DNA from: Helopsaltes ochotensis
Lineage: Eukaryota > Chordata > Aves > Passeriformes > Locustellidae
DNA: 64,000 nt
Assembly: GCA_013400155.1 (NCBI GenBank)
Contig: VXBM01000042.1
Span: forward strand, 677,375 to 741,374
Reading direction: 5' to 3'
Shown: piece by piece, positions 47,991 to 61,835 of the stretch
How positions within the stretch are numbered: the first letter of the stretch is position 1
How the letters are laid out: the number at the start of each line of letters is the position of its first letter
Notes under the pieces: generated by a model
What the model saw: the letters and a program-made list of their open reading frames with translations, nothing else
Databases searched by the model: none
What the model was told of the DNA's origin: nothing
Program-made: the position numbers and the translations under genes

Positions 47991-50900
47991 CTCATGTGAA
48001 GTACAGAATGCTACTGTTATATGTGATCATGAACAAAATATTTAACAGTACTAAATAATTAATAGTACAACCATCAATTGGGTCAATTATTCACTGGAGG
48101 TGGTGAGAAGTGCCAAAGACTTTTTCACCCTACCTGCTTTCCCACCTTCCCTGCATGTGTGGCAGCAATTCACAGCACAGTGGGGGCAGTCTGGCCAGCA
48201 CAAGCCTAACAACCTTTTTAGGGTCTGGTTTGAATTCTTTCAAGTCCAAAGAATCCCAGGAGGTTAAGTCATCTGGTGAAGAGAGCAGCTGATTTCTCTG
48301 AGCAGGGGAGCAGTAACCCTGTGGCACACAACACCTCTGCAGACTGATTAACTTCAGACTAGCTCTCCACATAATGAACTGGACTTTACTGACTGCCAGC
48401 TGGATTTCCTGCCCCATGTCTGGCAGCACCCACTCCCATGTGTGGCATGGCAGTGATGGCAGGAGGAAAAGCTGAGAAAGGCTCTTGCAGGGTGCAACAA
48501 TTCAAAGAAGGCTGGAGAGCAGGGCCAGGGAGCAGGAGATGGGAGTGACAGGGTTCCAGGCTGACAGGGCAGATGGGTCCCAGGAGATGGGGAAGTGCAG
48601 TGGGGTGGGATGCTGCTCCATGTTCTGGCTGAGGATATGCCAAGTTGGGACCAAAGGTTATCGGTAGGATTTAGCCCCTTCCTGTTGCTAAATGCTTTTG
48701 CAGAGGGGCTGGGAAGCTCTGCTAGGCCACTGTCCCACTGCAGGCAGACCCTAAGGCTGGTTGAGCCCTCCTGCCGTGCTCTGGACATGCAAACAACATC
48801 TCCCACTTCCTGTACCTCCCTCCACGGGCCAAATTCCCATCACATTATGCAGTGCAGACCTGTAGAAGGGGCCAGGCTGCCCAGGGACAGGGGCTGCAAC
48901 TGGACATGCAGTGCCAGGGCCTGGAGTGCAGTGGAAATCATGCAGTGAGGGTGCTGGTGAAGAAAGGGGTGCAGGAGAGTGGTGTCATTCTGGTGTCATG
49001 TACTGGCTGTGTGGCATGTCCCCACAGCAGGGCTCAAATGCACTATGAGGACACCTTGTTTAACATATTCCTGTGAAACAAATTTCATTTCAACTGTATA
49101 GTTTATAACACCTATGGCACAAATAGCTGTCCCTTCTCCTGGGTATGTTTTCTGCTGAGGAGCAGATGAGCATCAGGAGCGTGTAAGGGAGAGGGAGGGA
49201 GCACAGGGGGAACAGAGCCACTGCCCTTTCAGCAGCCGGCCTGCTCAGATTTACTGGATGCAATGTGCCACTACACTGGGAGGTTTCCATGCTTTCTGAT
49301 CACTATCAAGCAGGCAGCTGTTTCCACAGACCACATAGTTTATCCAGGATTTCTGTTCTAGGAGTGGCACAACCTAACTTATAGCCCATTAATGTGTATG
49401 GTGAATTAGGGTTTTCTTTTCCAGGAACAATACTTTGCTCTTTTTAGCATTCCAATTGCAAATGAAACTCACCTCATTCAGTTCCCCACTGCTCAGTAAC
49501 CCCTCTCCTCAGTCTGAGAACCCCTGCACCCGCAGCACTTATTGTCACCTCTCTTCTTGCCTCTTCCCAAATCATTCCCAGATCTATCTTGAAGAGATTT
49601 CAGCTGAGGACTGTGATCTTACCAAGAGCTCTCATTGCACAGACCATTATAGCCAGAACATTGTTCCAGGACTGGTATACATGGACACCTTTTGCAAGAT
49701 GAGAGCCTTTAATAGGATAACAATTAACAAGAAAAGGAAAAAAAAAGGAAGAAAGCTCTGTAGATTTAGGAATATAATGAATATCCAGTGGAAATACTGG
49801 AGATTATTGTTGATGTAGAAACAGTCTCACTCAGACAAAGTTCCTTGTAATAATTTCTTCTTTGTATCCAGAACTTGGACTTTGACTTTTAAGAAGATGC
49901 AAAAAAAGCGTCATTTGGTATGTTTAAGAAAAACAAAATAAAGAACAAATCTATGAACATGGTAAAAAATGCACGCAAACCCAAAACGTCTGGGTTTTTA
50001 GGAAAGTTCTATAAGCTCTCTTTCAGAGAAATGCGTTGGAAACTGAGGGTTTTCAGACAGAAATTGGTGTCTCAGTGAGCATCTGCAAAACATCAGGTGT
50101 GTCCACAGTCACTTCTGCCCCGCTGGTGGAAGTGGCAACTGGGGAAATATTTCCAATATTTCCAGGCAAGTTAACTTTTCTCTGTTAATGAAATTGCTGA
50201 GTAAACAAGTTTCTGCTGGATCAGAGAGGCATACTTATTCCCAGAATGTCCCAGTCTTAGATTTAATAGCGTTAATCCATTAACTACTTAATTTACATAT
50301 TAGAGCGATTGACTCAGATCCAGGTGGAATTCAGAACTATGGGTCAGTATTATTCTGCTCCTCAGGGTTTCCCTGGAAATCACATAGCATTTATTGAAAC
50401 AGCTAGAGGTAGAATAATTCCATCATAATCCCAGAATAGTCACAGCAGCCCCATAATATTGGAATGTGGATCCATTCCAGGGAATATTTCCTTTGCAGTA
50501 GGCAAGGTGCTGGTTTCTAGTGGGTAGAGGGGGTGATGAAAAGGACTTGACATTTGATGTAAAGGCTTAGAGGGTGTTCACTTCTACTATTTCCTCTTGC
50601 AGGCAAGAAAAGTTCTTTTTGCCAAAGTGATGTTTTCCAGTCCTCCAGGTTTAAGCTTTCAGGTCTGTCTTTCTGCCCCTAGTGTAGGGTCTGATTTGAC
50701 AGTAAACACTTGTTCTTGTAACAGGTTGGAGTTTTCCAGGTGCCACTCCTGGGTGACTTTCAGCCACTTCCAGCACTGGTGAAGCAGAGCTGAACCGCTC
50801 AAGGGTCTGTACTGTGGTGGGTTAGAGAAGCAAACTTCCCTTCAGAAAGGTGAGGTTGAGCAAATCCTACTTTGCTCCCTTACCTGACCCTTCTGCTGGA

Positions 50901-53057
50901 GCAGGGAACACGTTGAGAGCTGCCCTGCACTCTGCAAGCTTAGATAAGAACAGATGAATCTTCTCCTTCTGTCTGCATCCTAGACAGGTACACCACCACT
51001 AGACAGAGCCAATTCTCACCGACCTGTTATCATTCCTGCCAGAGACTGTAAGAAGTGTCCAGAGCTGTGTTAGTGTGCATAAGTGTTAATGGGAGATGTG
51101 GAAGCTTTGAATGTCTGTCCTATGGGAAATGTATTTTAACTTCTCCTTTAATCTTAAGACAAAAATGTAAGGAGTAAAGGAACGAAGAGGAAGGAAAAGT
51201 CACAAGAATTAACATTTTTGTGGGATAGGATGTCCCTGGAGATGTAATCTGAACCCTCAAAAATGGTAATTTTCAATGGATAAGGAAGTGCTGAGGGCTT
51301 TGATGTGACAAAGTCTCTAGTTGGAGCAACATTTGATCTTTCTTTCAAAAAGTTGATAGTAGAATGTGGTAGGAGCACAGAGCTGATGGAGTCAGATGAC
51401 TCATCCACTCCACTTTCCTTCTATCACAGAAACAAGTACTGTAACCCCCAGCATTCACTTGAAAATAATAAACCTAGCCTAAAAGTAGATATCTTATCCA
51501 ATTTGGCTACATTTGGAATGCTTGATCCTGCATACCACTGCTTCTTGTTTCTAGTAAAAATATAATTAGGCTTATTAGGTCTTGTATCAATATTTGTCTT
51601 TGGTTCTTCTCTGCAGTTTTTGCCAACAGTCACACAGCAGTTTTGAGAGGTGTAACCACACTGCCTCTTCTCCTCTGCTTTGGAGAGGTGCACAAGCCAG
51701 GCAGGCTGCTTTGGTTTTCTTGCACAGGACAGACTCTCCAGTTTCCTTAGCATCCTTGTAGCTCTTGCTTTACTGGATTATGGATGACCAGATGTGTGCA
51801 GACAAGCTCTTGTTAGACTTCTGCTTCCTGGTTTGAATATTTCCCTCTTCTCTTGGAAATACCTTTCTTCCTACTGCCTGAGAAAAGTTCTGCATTCCTC
51901 TGTCAGTTTTGTAGTGGAGACTCAGTCATAGCCTGTGTCTAAGAGCTGCAGAGCTGTGTTAGTTCCCATTGATGGTCTGTCTGCCAAAGGGGCAATTCTT
52001 GAGCCTAATCCCTGTGCACACATACTTATGTGAATCATTTTTGCCCCATTTATCTTATTCTAGTTCCTGAGACCATCTGATTTTTCCTGTATGCTCTATA
52101 ATTACATGAAAACTGGCATTTTCCCATCTCTGCATTCTATTAAACCACTGTTTCATAAGAAATTTGGATGAGGCATATTTCTTATTGTTATGTCTATTTA
52201 CCAGTTTTCATAATTATTTGCTCTATTTTTTGCAGTTCTTTTTTGACAATATTCTGCCACTGTTTTGGATTAGTGGTTTTGGGCTGGTAATTGGAGTCAG
52301 AAAAGCTATGTAACACCATAAAAAACAAAGTGTCTTCAGATTAAAACTAGAATAACCCTTAACATTGCTGAGGTGATTCTGGGTTAATTGGCATCAAATT
52401 CTGCCATAGTGACTCCAGTGAGATATCTTATTTGAGTAAAACAATCAGGACTGTACCTAGACTGTAGATGGTATTGCACAATAACAAGCCTGCCCCATGG
52501 GCTGGAGGCTCACTCTTTGTGAGAGGCTGCCAGCAGAGTGCAGGCAGCCAGCAGAGAGGTACCTGACTGGGCTCCTGCTGAATTCACAGTACCTCTGACC
52601 CACCACTGGCAAGACATCAGTGGTTTCAGGTGGTATTTAAAGGCCTGCAAGGACTGGAGCCACTGGTTCATCCCTTCAGAGGAGGTGAAGGATCAGATTG
52701 TTGCTGGATAAGATGTGCAAGAAAGCCTCAGCAGGCATCAAAAGCAGGTGCAGGTTTTTTTGGAAGGGTGGCTGCAAGGGATTGGAGCTCTCCCAAGAAG
52801 AAACAGGTTTCCAGTGCTAAGGCTACTGGTCTGATGCTGAGGAAGATGAGAGCTGCATGGCTTCCCGTGGCTACATCCTGCCCTGAACTGCATCTAGGAG
52901 CTTCTGAAAAATCTCACTAAGCATTTGGATGCGTTTTTAGTCTCTAAGTATTTCTGGCACTTTAGTCCCTTTCTTCTGCATCAGACTTTGCATTTGTGAA
53001 AGGAAAACATTTTCACATCTCTGCCAGGGTGGTTGCTGGGATGGGCACATTATGAGT

Positions 53058-53109
53058 GGCTGAGATTCTGTAACAGAAATTCTGAGAAGGGCTGAGATTC
53101 TGTAACAGA
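53058..53109. repeat. Partial tandem duplication, period 32
   Basis: A 20-base sequence starting GGCTGAGATTCTG and ending TAACAGA occurs at 53058-53077 and again, without mismatch, at 53090-53109. Confidence 0.92.
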
Positions 53110-54644
53110 GAGGAACAGAAGTCCCTCTGACACCCATCCCCGTGCACTCAGCACGGGAACGTGCCAGCCTTGTGGCAGGGCTCATTGCTTGGCTTAAGCC
53201 TCCAATGCACTTGCAGGAAGAAAACTGTAAACAGAGAATACAAATGTAACCATTGTTACTTGCAACTCGACTTTCAAATTTCTTGCCAGATTATAAATCC
53301 TGACTGCTTGTACCTCTGCCGTTTCTCAGGTCTGAACCAAAAATATTTACCAAGGAAATAATGCTTGTAACAATGATCTCAGGCCAGTGCAACTCATTAG
53401 CTAGCAATGTGCCTGCAGGCAGTATGAAAGATTCGACCCATCTGGAATTAAATAGCAAGGGATAGCTGGAAGCTGTATTCAATACTGATGGTGGGAAAAG
53501 CCTTAAAACTCCTTGATTGCAACACATGAAAGCTGTGAACCATCAATAACCAAAAAAATATGACGTGCCAACTATAGCAAAAGTAACAGCAGGGCAATGC
53601 CATTATTCGAGGTCATTCCACCTTCATCTTGTCAAAAAGGGATAAAGGAAGGGCATGACATAAGCCAGATCTCCAGCATCCTACTCCCTTGTCAGTAGGA
53701 CATAATTGGCATTAAATACTGAATGTGTCTGGATTTAATATAACTCTGCTGCTCAATTACTTCATCCACTCAAGCAATGGAAAGCTGCCCATTTCAAGAG
53801 TTTATAGGGGTAACTTGCTTTAAGTCAGACATCAGAGGCCCAAATGTCCTAATTAATATATCATTAATAAATTCTCAAAGTTATCATAACTTGTTCCTCC
53901 AAACAGGGGAGGAAAACCCATGGCTGATTACCAGGGAAGTGTCTCTTCTTTATATAATATCTTTTTGTAGCTGTTTGGAATTGAGGGCAAACAGTGCCAA
54001 TCTGTGTCCATCACTGGCAGCTGCATCACCGGGAAACAGAAAGCACAACAGGGGAAGGACAAACTCCTGGGATATCTTTGACTATTGACCCCATTTTTGG
54101 GCCAGTGGGTAGCTGAAGGTCCATTGCCTTTTTCTCTTTAGCTTCTCTTTCTGCAAGTGGGAGCAGGGTGGGTGTTAGAAGGCTTAGTGGCCAAGCAGGA
54201 CATTGAGCATTTGGGATATACCCCAAGCTCATAGAAAATTGCTTGAGAGGGAGAGGCCAGGCCAAATGCCAGGAGTAGGGATTTCTGTCTGGCTTTGAAC
54301 TGGGTAGTCAACATTGGGTATGGACACAATGAAAAATCACTGCGTGACAGCAGAATCAAAACTGCTGCCTTGCACTCCCTCTGGGAGCACCTTTGTCTTG
54401 CAAGCCTGTCCAAAGCAGAATGCCTTTCTCCAGTGTGTCCAGCTGCAGTCTTTGTGGGGTATTTAAGGCTGTCACTCCGTGAGGATGCTATTGTGCCTTC
54501 CCAGTCTGGGTAATACTAACAGGGAGGCAGTGAGGTTTGACCCCATTAGCTGCCAGGTGTTTATGAAATGGTTGGGGCACCAACCCCAGCCAAAAGTCTG
54601 CACTCCACGTTAATAAATTAACCATTTGAGTTGTTGTGACAGAT

Positions 54645-54715
54645 TGATGGACTCATAAAAAGCAAGATGGAAAGGGACCTCAAAGCATCATCTAGTTCAG
54701 TGTTTTTGTGCCGCT
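54645..54715 (-). repeat. CR1 LINE 3' fragment, reverse orientation
   Basis: ATGGAAAGGGACCTCAAAG followed by CATCATCTAGTTCAGTG matches the reverse complement of the CR1 3' end (GGAAGGGACCTTAAAGATC and so on). The octamer tail (TCATAGAATCATAGA) is largely eroded to ACTCATAAAAAGC. Confidence 0.75.
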
Positions 54716-55174
54716 GGTCTGAAAGGTATCAGGAGACTGTCTGTGAAAGCAATGCAGAAAGTCTGTTGCAAACCCCCCATACACTCTCATGGGTGTCAAA
54801 GCATAGTGAGGGGAAGGAAAACACAACATAAAAGTGCTCAGAACTCAATTTTCATCCAGTAGTGAATGGAAATCTTGGTCATAATACTGTGTAGAAGCTC
54901 AGATGGGTTGTGCGGGGTTTCATTAAAATAAAATAAAAAATCCTGCAGCTGCAGTAGTTCAGACACTCCTTGTGTTTTCTGGAAAGATCAACTCCAACCA
55001 TTCATGAGGAAAAGTTTTTGAGTTTCCTGGATGGACCCCATTTTTTATGCCTGGAAATCTACTGTGCATCTGTACCAGTCAAGTCCAGGAGAGCTGTAGG
55101 CAGGAGAAGCTGAGCGAGCTCCATCCTACTGCAACTCTAGTAATATCTATGCAACAATATCAGGCATTATTTTT

Positions 55175-55176
<2 letters not shown>

Positions 55177-55221
<45 letters not shown>
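55177..55221. repeat. T45 homopolymer tract
   Basis: Forty-five consecutive T, preceded by TTTTCC. The flank on the right is very A/T-rich (55222-55510), with several AATAAA-like words on the + strand near 55420. I cannot identify a retroposed source gene. Confidence 0.9.
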
Positions 55222-55224
<3 letters not shown>

Positions 55225-58200
55225 GAATGCCTTAATAATATTTCTTTTCCCGTATTTATATCTGATTTTTCAAACTTAGACAGTTTTAAGTTATTTTAAG
55301 CACGTTACAGTACCCTGATTTCTGATGTCTGATTTGGGTGGGGAGTGTATACATCCTTACAAAGAAATATACGTATTATCTGTCCTTTGGGGGTTTTTTT
55401 GAGTCATCTTTTAAAAATAATAAAATATGAAACTGTATTTTATTTCACTTGATTTTACTTGCACTATTCTATAAATAACAAAATGTATTCATTGTAATGC
55501 GTATAAATTGCCCACCTGTGCACAGTCAGCTGTGAGCTATCTTTGGAGGAATTTTTGGAACTTCAGAGAACCATTGCCAGTGATGGTGAGGTGGGAGTTC
55601 ATTCAGCTAAATTAGTTCTAGCATTAATAAACCTCCCCAGAACCTCAGGGTAGCAATATCCAGCTGGGATGCTGCAGAGCTAATCTGTGCTGGTGGGCCC
55701 CAGCTGGCCCTGTGCAGAAAACCACCTGGCAGGCAGTGAATCCTGGTCCCTAGGGAAGCCTGGAGCATGCACATCTTATCCTTCTGCTGTGCAGGCATCC
55801 AGTGCTCCTTCCTCTTTTGGTAATTCATTCATGGAGCACATTTCCAGAGTGGTGAGATCTGAAAACCTTGTTTCTAGAAAGCCTCATCTGGTAAAATACT
55901 CAGAAGATGTAAACTGCAGTATAAAGCATCACTGTTTAGATCTGGGTTTGTGTTCTGTCCTCTCGGGAATGATACACCTGTGGCAGTCACAGACAGCAGC
56001 ATGGCCTAGGTTCAAAGGCAATGTTCAGCTCCAGGAACAAATGAATGTGGCAGCCTTTTAGCCCCAGCCTTAGTTGTACAGCTCCTTGCACTGTAGAAGG
56101 CTTCTTCAGCCACTGGGGTTTCCTGATGGTGTTGAGAACATCCCAATATTTAACAACCCCCAAAACATAGAAATAAAATCTTCTAGAGCTCACTGTCCAC
56201 TTTGGCATTTCTCAGTTTTTTAAACAAGTCCCTCAGGTTTATGCAGTTTAAGTAATGTGTTAAGAATCAAAGTTTAATTTTCACTCTTTCATTTTGCCAT
56301 GATATTGGACCAGAGAGAAGGATCATACATTTGTGTTCAATGCATCCTCTTTGATTTTCAACCAGCTGTGTGCTGGAGGGCTCCCGTAGGTGTGGAAGAA
56401 GCCAGCAGCTGAGTTAAGGGTCAGATTTTTAAGAAAAGGATTAAGGTGATGACACAAACAGTTCAATTGACGCTGCCAAATCCATTCACCCAACCCATGG
56501 CTTTGTCCTCCCAGTGTGTTATCTGGGGACTAAGTTATTATGACAAGACTCAGGTCTCTGGGACTTCCCACTCTTGTAGGCACCACTTAATTTACAATCC
56601 CTTTCAAATCCTGCCTGAGACCAGAGTGCATTTCTGAACTGGCCATTTAAGGTGGAGTTGGTAAAGCCTCTGTTAGTATTTTAATACAACGTTCTGCTTT
56701 AGGACCCTGGATCTGCCATTGGAGGACAAAAGCCGTAACAGAAAACAAGGCATTCCTGAGAGGCAGTGCAATTTGTACATGGCATCCTTATGTCACCTCC
56801 TGGTGCAGCACAGAGCTCTTTAAAGACCCCTCTTTGATCCAAGTTGAACTTTAGCCCTTTGGAATTCAGAGGTTATGTCAAAACCTTTCTTCCTGGCTTT
56901 TAACACCAGCAACTAGAGATTTAAGCCCTAATGGTGACAAAATCCCATTGTTTTCTGTGCACCAGGACTTAGATGGAATTAAATTCAAGGAGAGGTGCAG
57001 AAGCTTGCTGCTGGTAATGGTGTTTCTATTGGAATCTTTAAGCTTTCAGGAAGAAACTTAGTGCCCAGCTCTACTCTGCATAAGTGTGCTAGCCGAAACT
57101 GCCTTGTCCAAATTGTACTGAAATAAATTAAGAAGGATCCCTGCTTATCCCGTCTGCTTCCATTTTCCATGTTACTGTTGGCTGATAGAGCTTAGAGATA
57201 TGTAGCAAACCACCAGTGCCAGAGACCTCCTCATCACTCAGTTTCCCATGAATAGCCTTGAGGAAAAGAAAGTGCAAACGTTTTGCTTATGGGTATCATG
57301 ACAAAATTCAACTTGTAATATGACCAGTCCAAGCTCAGATGAGTAGATGCTTTATGCTTCCCGTAAGCCTCAGCCTCTAATAAGGGAAAATAGCAGAAAA
57401 GTAAGGCAGATGCTGCCAGAAAATATCTCATCCCCTGGAGGGAAGGAAGAGAATGAAAGAAATAGCTGGTGGTACAAAATATTTTGCCTAGAGAGATTTT
57501 GGAATTGTTCCCTAGCCACAGTGGGCAAGTCCTTATGAATCTCTCATCTGGGCTCTGTACTTACAAGTGCTATTAATGCACCTAACAAAATCCAGTCTTT
57601 TGTTAAAAAACCCACAGTAAATCACTTCAGTGTGTCATCCTCTAGGTGACAGCTTGATCTGCCATGAAATGGAGTGAGAGCAGAGCCTTGCACAGTAGGA
57701 TCCGCTGTTTGCCTCTGATATGCTGCTCCATCACTCCAGGGAGCCGATCCCACCTGGGCAGCACAGCTCTGTCTTCAAAGGCCGGCATGGAGGACCTCCT
57801 TAGGACAACTTGAAAGCACAGCAGCACGGAACGGAAAAGACCAGGGTCACAGTGGAGCATAGATCACTCCCCAGGAGCAGCCACACAGCCTGCAAGACCC
57901 GTGGCACTTCCTGGAAGCCTCTGAGCTGCAAGGTTCCCTCTGTTAACTAACTGGCTGCTGGAATGCTGAGGTGGGCTCTATAAATCAACAATGTTGGTTT
58001 TGATGACTGTGCAAAACTCACACCAGCTTTGATTGCCTTTAAATGGGCAAGAAGCGTATCAACCTAATTTTGATCACACTATCCCAAAATTTCCAAGAAA
58101 CCTTTCTCTTGTCCTGCCATATCAAGGTACCTTAGATGCTTGGGTTTTGTGTGACTGTGGAGGAGGATTTATGAGAAGGTGAGATTTGATCTTATGCGTG

Positions 58201-58473
58201 TCCTGTTAAATGCTTGACTACAGAGTTCTCTGATGTCTGTGAGTGCCTGTCAACATGATGCTTCTTGGATACTGAGAGTCCAGGAGAGCTCAGCCTAAGA
58301 GTCTGCTGACAATATAGGCACATCTGCACCAAAAATGTCCTGTATAAGTCACTGGGTTTTCTGCAGGCAGAAGTCCAAAGCAGGCTTCCGCAAGGTCCTT
58401 CTGAGAGTCTGAAGTACAGGCGTGAGGAAGGTGTGATGTCCTGTGGTGAATATGTGAGAAAGCACAGCAATGA

Positions 58474-58494
58474 TTTTTTTTTTTTTTTTTTTTT
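58474..58494. repeat. T21 homopolymer
   Basis: Twenty-one consecutive T. It reads as poly-lysine in reverse-strand open frames, which inflates their length. Confidence 0.92.
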
Positions 58495-61400
58495 GAGACC
58501 AAGCAATAGGTCAGAGACAGAAGAAACTGGGGCAAAAGTGTGAAATTTCGCAAGGGGAAAACATAGGAGGAGAAGGAGGCACTTAAGATGCAATGATACC
58601 ATATTCACACGGATCTGGCAGAATTTACCACACACCTGTGTGCAGAGGTAGGCAGAAGCAGATAGCAGAGAGGCCTCAAGACTTGCCCCAGTAGAACCTG
58701 TAGTCCTCAGTCATGTCTCCATGGTATTCATGGTCATCTAGCATGGCAGAGCAGAGGAGCAACCTTCCAAGACAGAGAGCCCTGTACCCCAGGGCTGCAC
58801 AGCCTTGCTCCACAGGCAGATAGAGACAACAGCTCTGCTTGGCCATGGGGATTTGTTAACTGTCTGCTCTCCTTTGTTTCAAAGTGCCTGCCAATGCCTC
58901 CAGTTTCACACTTTGCTTCCCTGAGAGATCTTGGATAAACATCAGCTCTCCACCCCAGGAAATTCCTGTACTGGTTTCTCTTTGGCTGTTCACTGCTGCA
59001 GAGGTTTTTCTGTGCATCAGGGCTTTGGGAGGACAGCCCCACACCAGGGACTGCTCCTGTGCCGTGAATGGCAGAACCTGGCTGAAGAGCAACCCCTGGC
59101 ACAAAGACAGGAACAACTGCAATTCCTCAGGATTCGGCACTTTGAGAAAAGGAAATATTTTGAAATGCTCTTTTTGTTTCCCCACGGAGACAGCATGTTC
59201 CCTGAGGAGAGGGTGTGAGAGCAGCATCTGTGAGGGCCAGGGATGCAGGGATGCATGCTTTGCACAGGGGAAAGAACTGGGCAGAGCTCAGCCCAGAGAC
59301 AGGATCAGGACATCCCTTGGGAGAGGCACTTCTAGGCTTTCATGGAAAAGTGGCAGGCGGTGCAGTGAGGTACCGCTGTGCAAAGGACAAGTGGGCAGGA
59401 GGAGGTGGAAACCTCTGCCAAGTTCCTCCAACAGGTCTGGTTTATATCCCACAGCTAGGCAGTGTTTTCTCTGCTGGTGACAGGATGAGAAGATATGAGA
59501 CCACAGGACTCTCACTCACCTGTGCAAGGCGCAAAGAGCTGACCTGGGGACAGTGTCCCTGAACTGCCAGGGTCACCTTTTACCCCAGGGTTAGACTAGT
59601 TTGGTATGATGGTGAACTGCCCCACTAAGGCTCAGAAAAGGAACCAGTGAGAGTGTTTATTTTTCTCTTCCCACACCTTTTCTTTATTATTCCAAAGTTT
59701 CAGGGGAAAAAATATGGCTATAAATGGAATTAAATTTTCAGCAGATTATGGCAAAATTATTTGCCCTTTTCTCTCAAGAAATTTGATTACTTTTGCTGTA
59801 TTTTGAGGGGAATTTGTTGGAAAAAAGATCTGCTCATTTCTGTAAGGCTTCTGTGCAGAAAGATTCTTTTTTTTTTTGTCATAGTGGTACAGAAGTGGTA
59901 TCCTCCAAAGCTTTTAAATGTGGATAATGGCTCTTAGCACTGTTCAAGTGCCCTTTGCTCTTGCAGAAGGGTTTAAACCTTGTTGGCAGATTCAAAATCT
60001 AGCTATTCAGCCTCCTCAGCTCTGCTGTCCAAACTACTCTTATCCAAAACCATAAACCATAGTCCAAGCATAACTAACCCAACTATAGCTTTGGAGAGCT
60101 ATTCCTGACCTTGTGGCTTGGTGTTGTGCATTCTTCTGTCTCAGGCTATATTAGCAATCCTGGGAAGGAATCCATTCATATAATTATTCCAGCATATCAG
60201 TTTGCTGTTCTTAGAGTGAAATCACTCAGCAGTGGGAAGCACATAAAGAGGACATACAGAGTTTAATGTAGGAAACACTTTAATGATGAAGAGATTGCCA
60301 GAAGTATCTTGGTGCAGTCCAGATCCCTAAAAGAGTAATTTTATGGGATATTGCAATTCTTTTGCATTAATTCAATGGGGTTTTTTCTGTACAATAGAAC
60401 ATGTGGTTTTTTATTCAGTATCACTAATCAATGTGTCACAGATTGTAGCGATTCCTGAAACCATTTTCTCTACATTGTCTCTCATCCTCTTACTGCTCCC
60501 CATCCCCACTGTCTCCTCTTTCCCCGTGAATGCTGTGACCTCAGTTGTGGCCAGGATGGTCTGTGTGTTCCTGGTCACGAAAGGGCAGTGAGAATGGCAC
60601 TGTGCTGCAGTTCATCCTTGTGGCACTGTGGAATGACCAGCTGGGCTTTGGAGGGGCAACTGGCACACAGCATTTGCAGGAGTTCACTCTGCACTAGGTA
60701 GTTTTTAAACAATATCAGGACTATTTTGAAGAGGCATGTATGCTGCTGGGCAGTGCCGCTGTTGCTCCCCCTCCCTGTCCTGGTGGCCAGCAGCTCCAGG
60801 AGCCCAGGAGCCTGCCAGGATCAGGGCTGCAGGGCAGGAGCTGGGGCTGGTGCTGCAAACACCTAGGGAGTTTTCTGGTGGGGGAGGACACACCACCTGT
60901 GTGGTCCCTGTGCTCAGCATTCAAGGCTTGATCACATTTAAGCTGTCACAAATTTGGCATCCAGGTGACTGAGGTGTCACTGAACACCTGTGGTACAGAA
61001 GAAAAATAAAAGGATGAGGCTTTTGGATAGGTTCTTACTGCAGAGCTGCCAGCGCTCAAGTCTTGTAACATTGTTTTTCTTAAACATCAGCTTCCAGAAT
61101 TAGTGTACCACTGAGAACAGCAGTTTGCGTTTCTGAGCAGAGTTTCCTAAGGAAGCTGGGTTTCCAGGATCACCGTACCTTTCCCTCTGCCTCTCCATCC
61201 CTCCCTAATGGCTTCCAAACTTCTTAGCAGACTGGTGCGAGGGGATGAACTCTCAAAGTTCTTAAGTTTCTACAATCACTGCAACACTGAACAAGAAAGG
61301 GAAGGAATCTTGTTAGAGCCCTCCTGAGGGAAGGATTGGGTTGCCAGCCACACTTTTTGTTAGCCCCTGGTGCTTCTGCACAGCCAGCCAAGGCAGTCAC

Positions 61401-61740
61401 CAGAAACCAGCCAGCAGAACTTCTGCCTGCAGAACAGTTTAATTTACTGGCAAATCTTCATGGATGCAAAAACAACCTGTAGAATAAGAAGCCTACCAGG
61501 CTCTAGTTTCAGAAGGCCTCTATGGAATATGCCCTGGATAAAAAAGCATTTTAAAAGCATGGCTCTTTGGAAGCTTTGCATGTAAGCCTTGCAGTGTGCC
61601 TGTGCTTTCCCCTACCTGACACCCCTGGGAGAAGGGTGAAGTGTGACACCTGGAACTTTGTGACTCAGCATGAGGTATTGATATTTCAGTATCTTTCTTG
61701 TACTTCTTCTCACAAAACCTTTTCTGAGGTGGGCAGGGCT

Positions 61741-61835
61741 GTTGCCCATTTTCCTAATAACAAACCATAAGTTAAAGTTATTTGCTTCAAATCATGAGAA
61801 GTCAGAGGCAGAGGAAGTTTACCTCTGCCATGCCC
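61741..61835 (-). repeat. MIR-type SINE fragment, reverse orientation
   Basis: GTTGCCCATTTTCCTAATAA, then AAGTTAAAGTTATTTGCTTC, then GAGAAGTCAGAGGCAGAGG follow the reversed MIR order (CCCATTTTACAG, AAGTTAAGTGACTTGCCC, AGTCAGTGGCAGAGC). Diverged. Confidence 0.55.

Larger units (their letters stand above)
47533..55176. other. Gene-poor region, part 4
   Basis: No recognised gene. It holds CR1 remnants at 47840-47990 and 54645-54715, a partial tandem duplication at 53058-53109, and a short one near 52541-52576 (GCCAGCAGAG twice). Open frames around 48354-48948 overlap on both strands and show no conserved domain. Confidence 0.7.

Noticed and set aside
58884..59480. 198-codon open frame, + strand
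   Set aside because: Three reverse-strand frames of 75-123 codons overlap it. It has no domain, no conserved motif and no splice or promoter support, so it is likely chance in a GC-richer patch.
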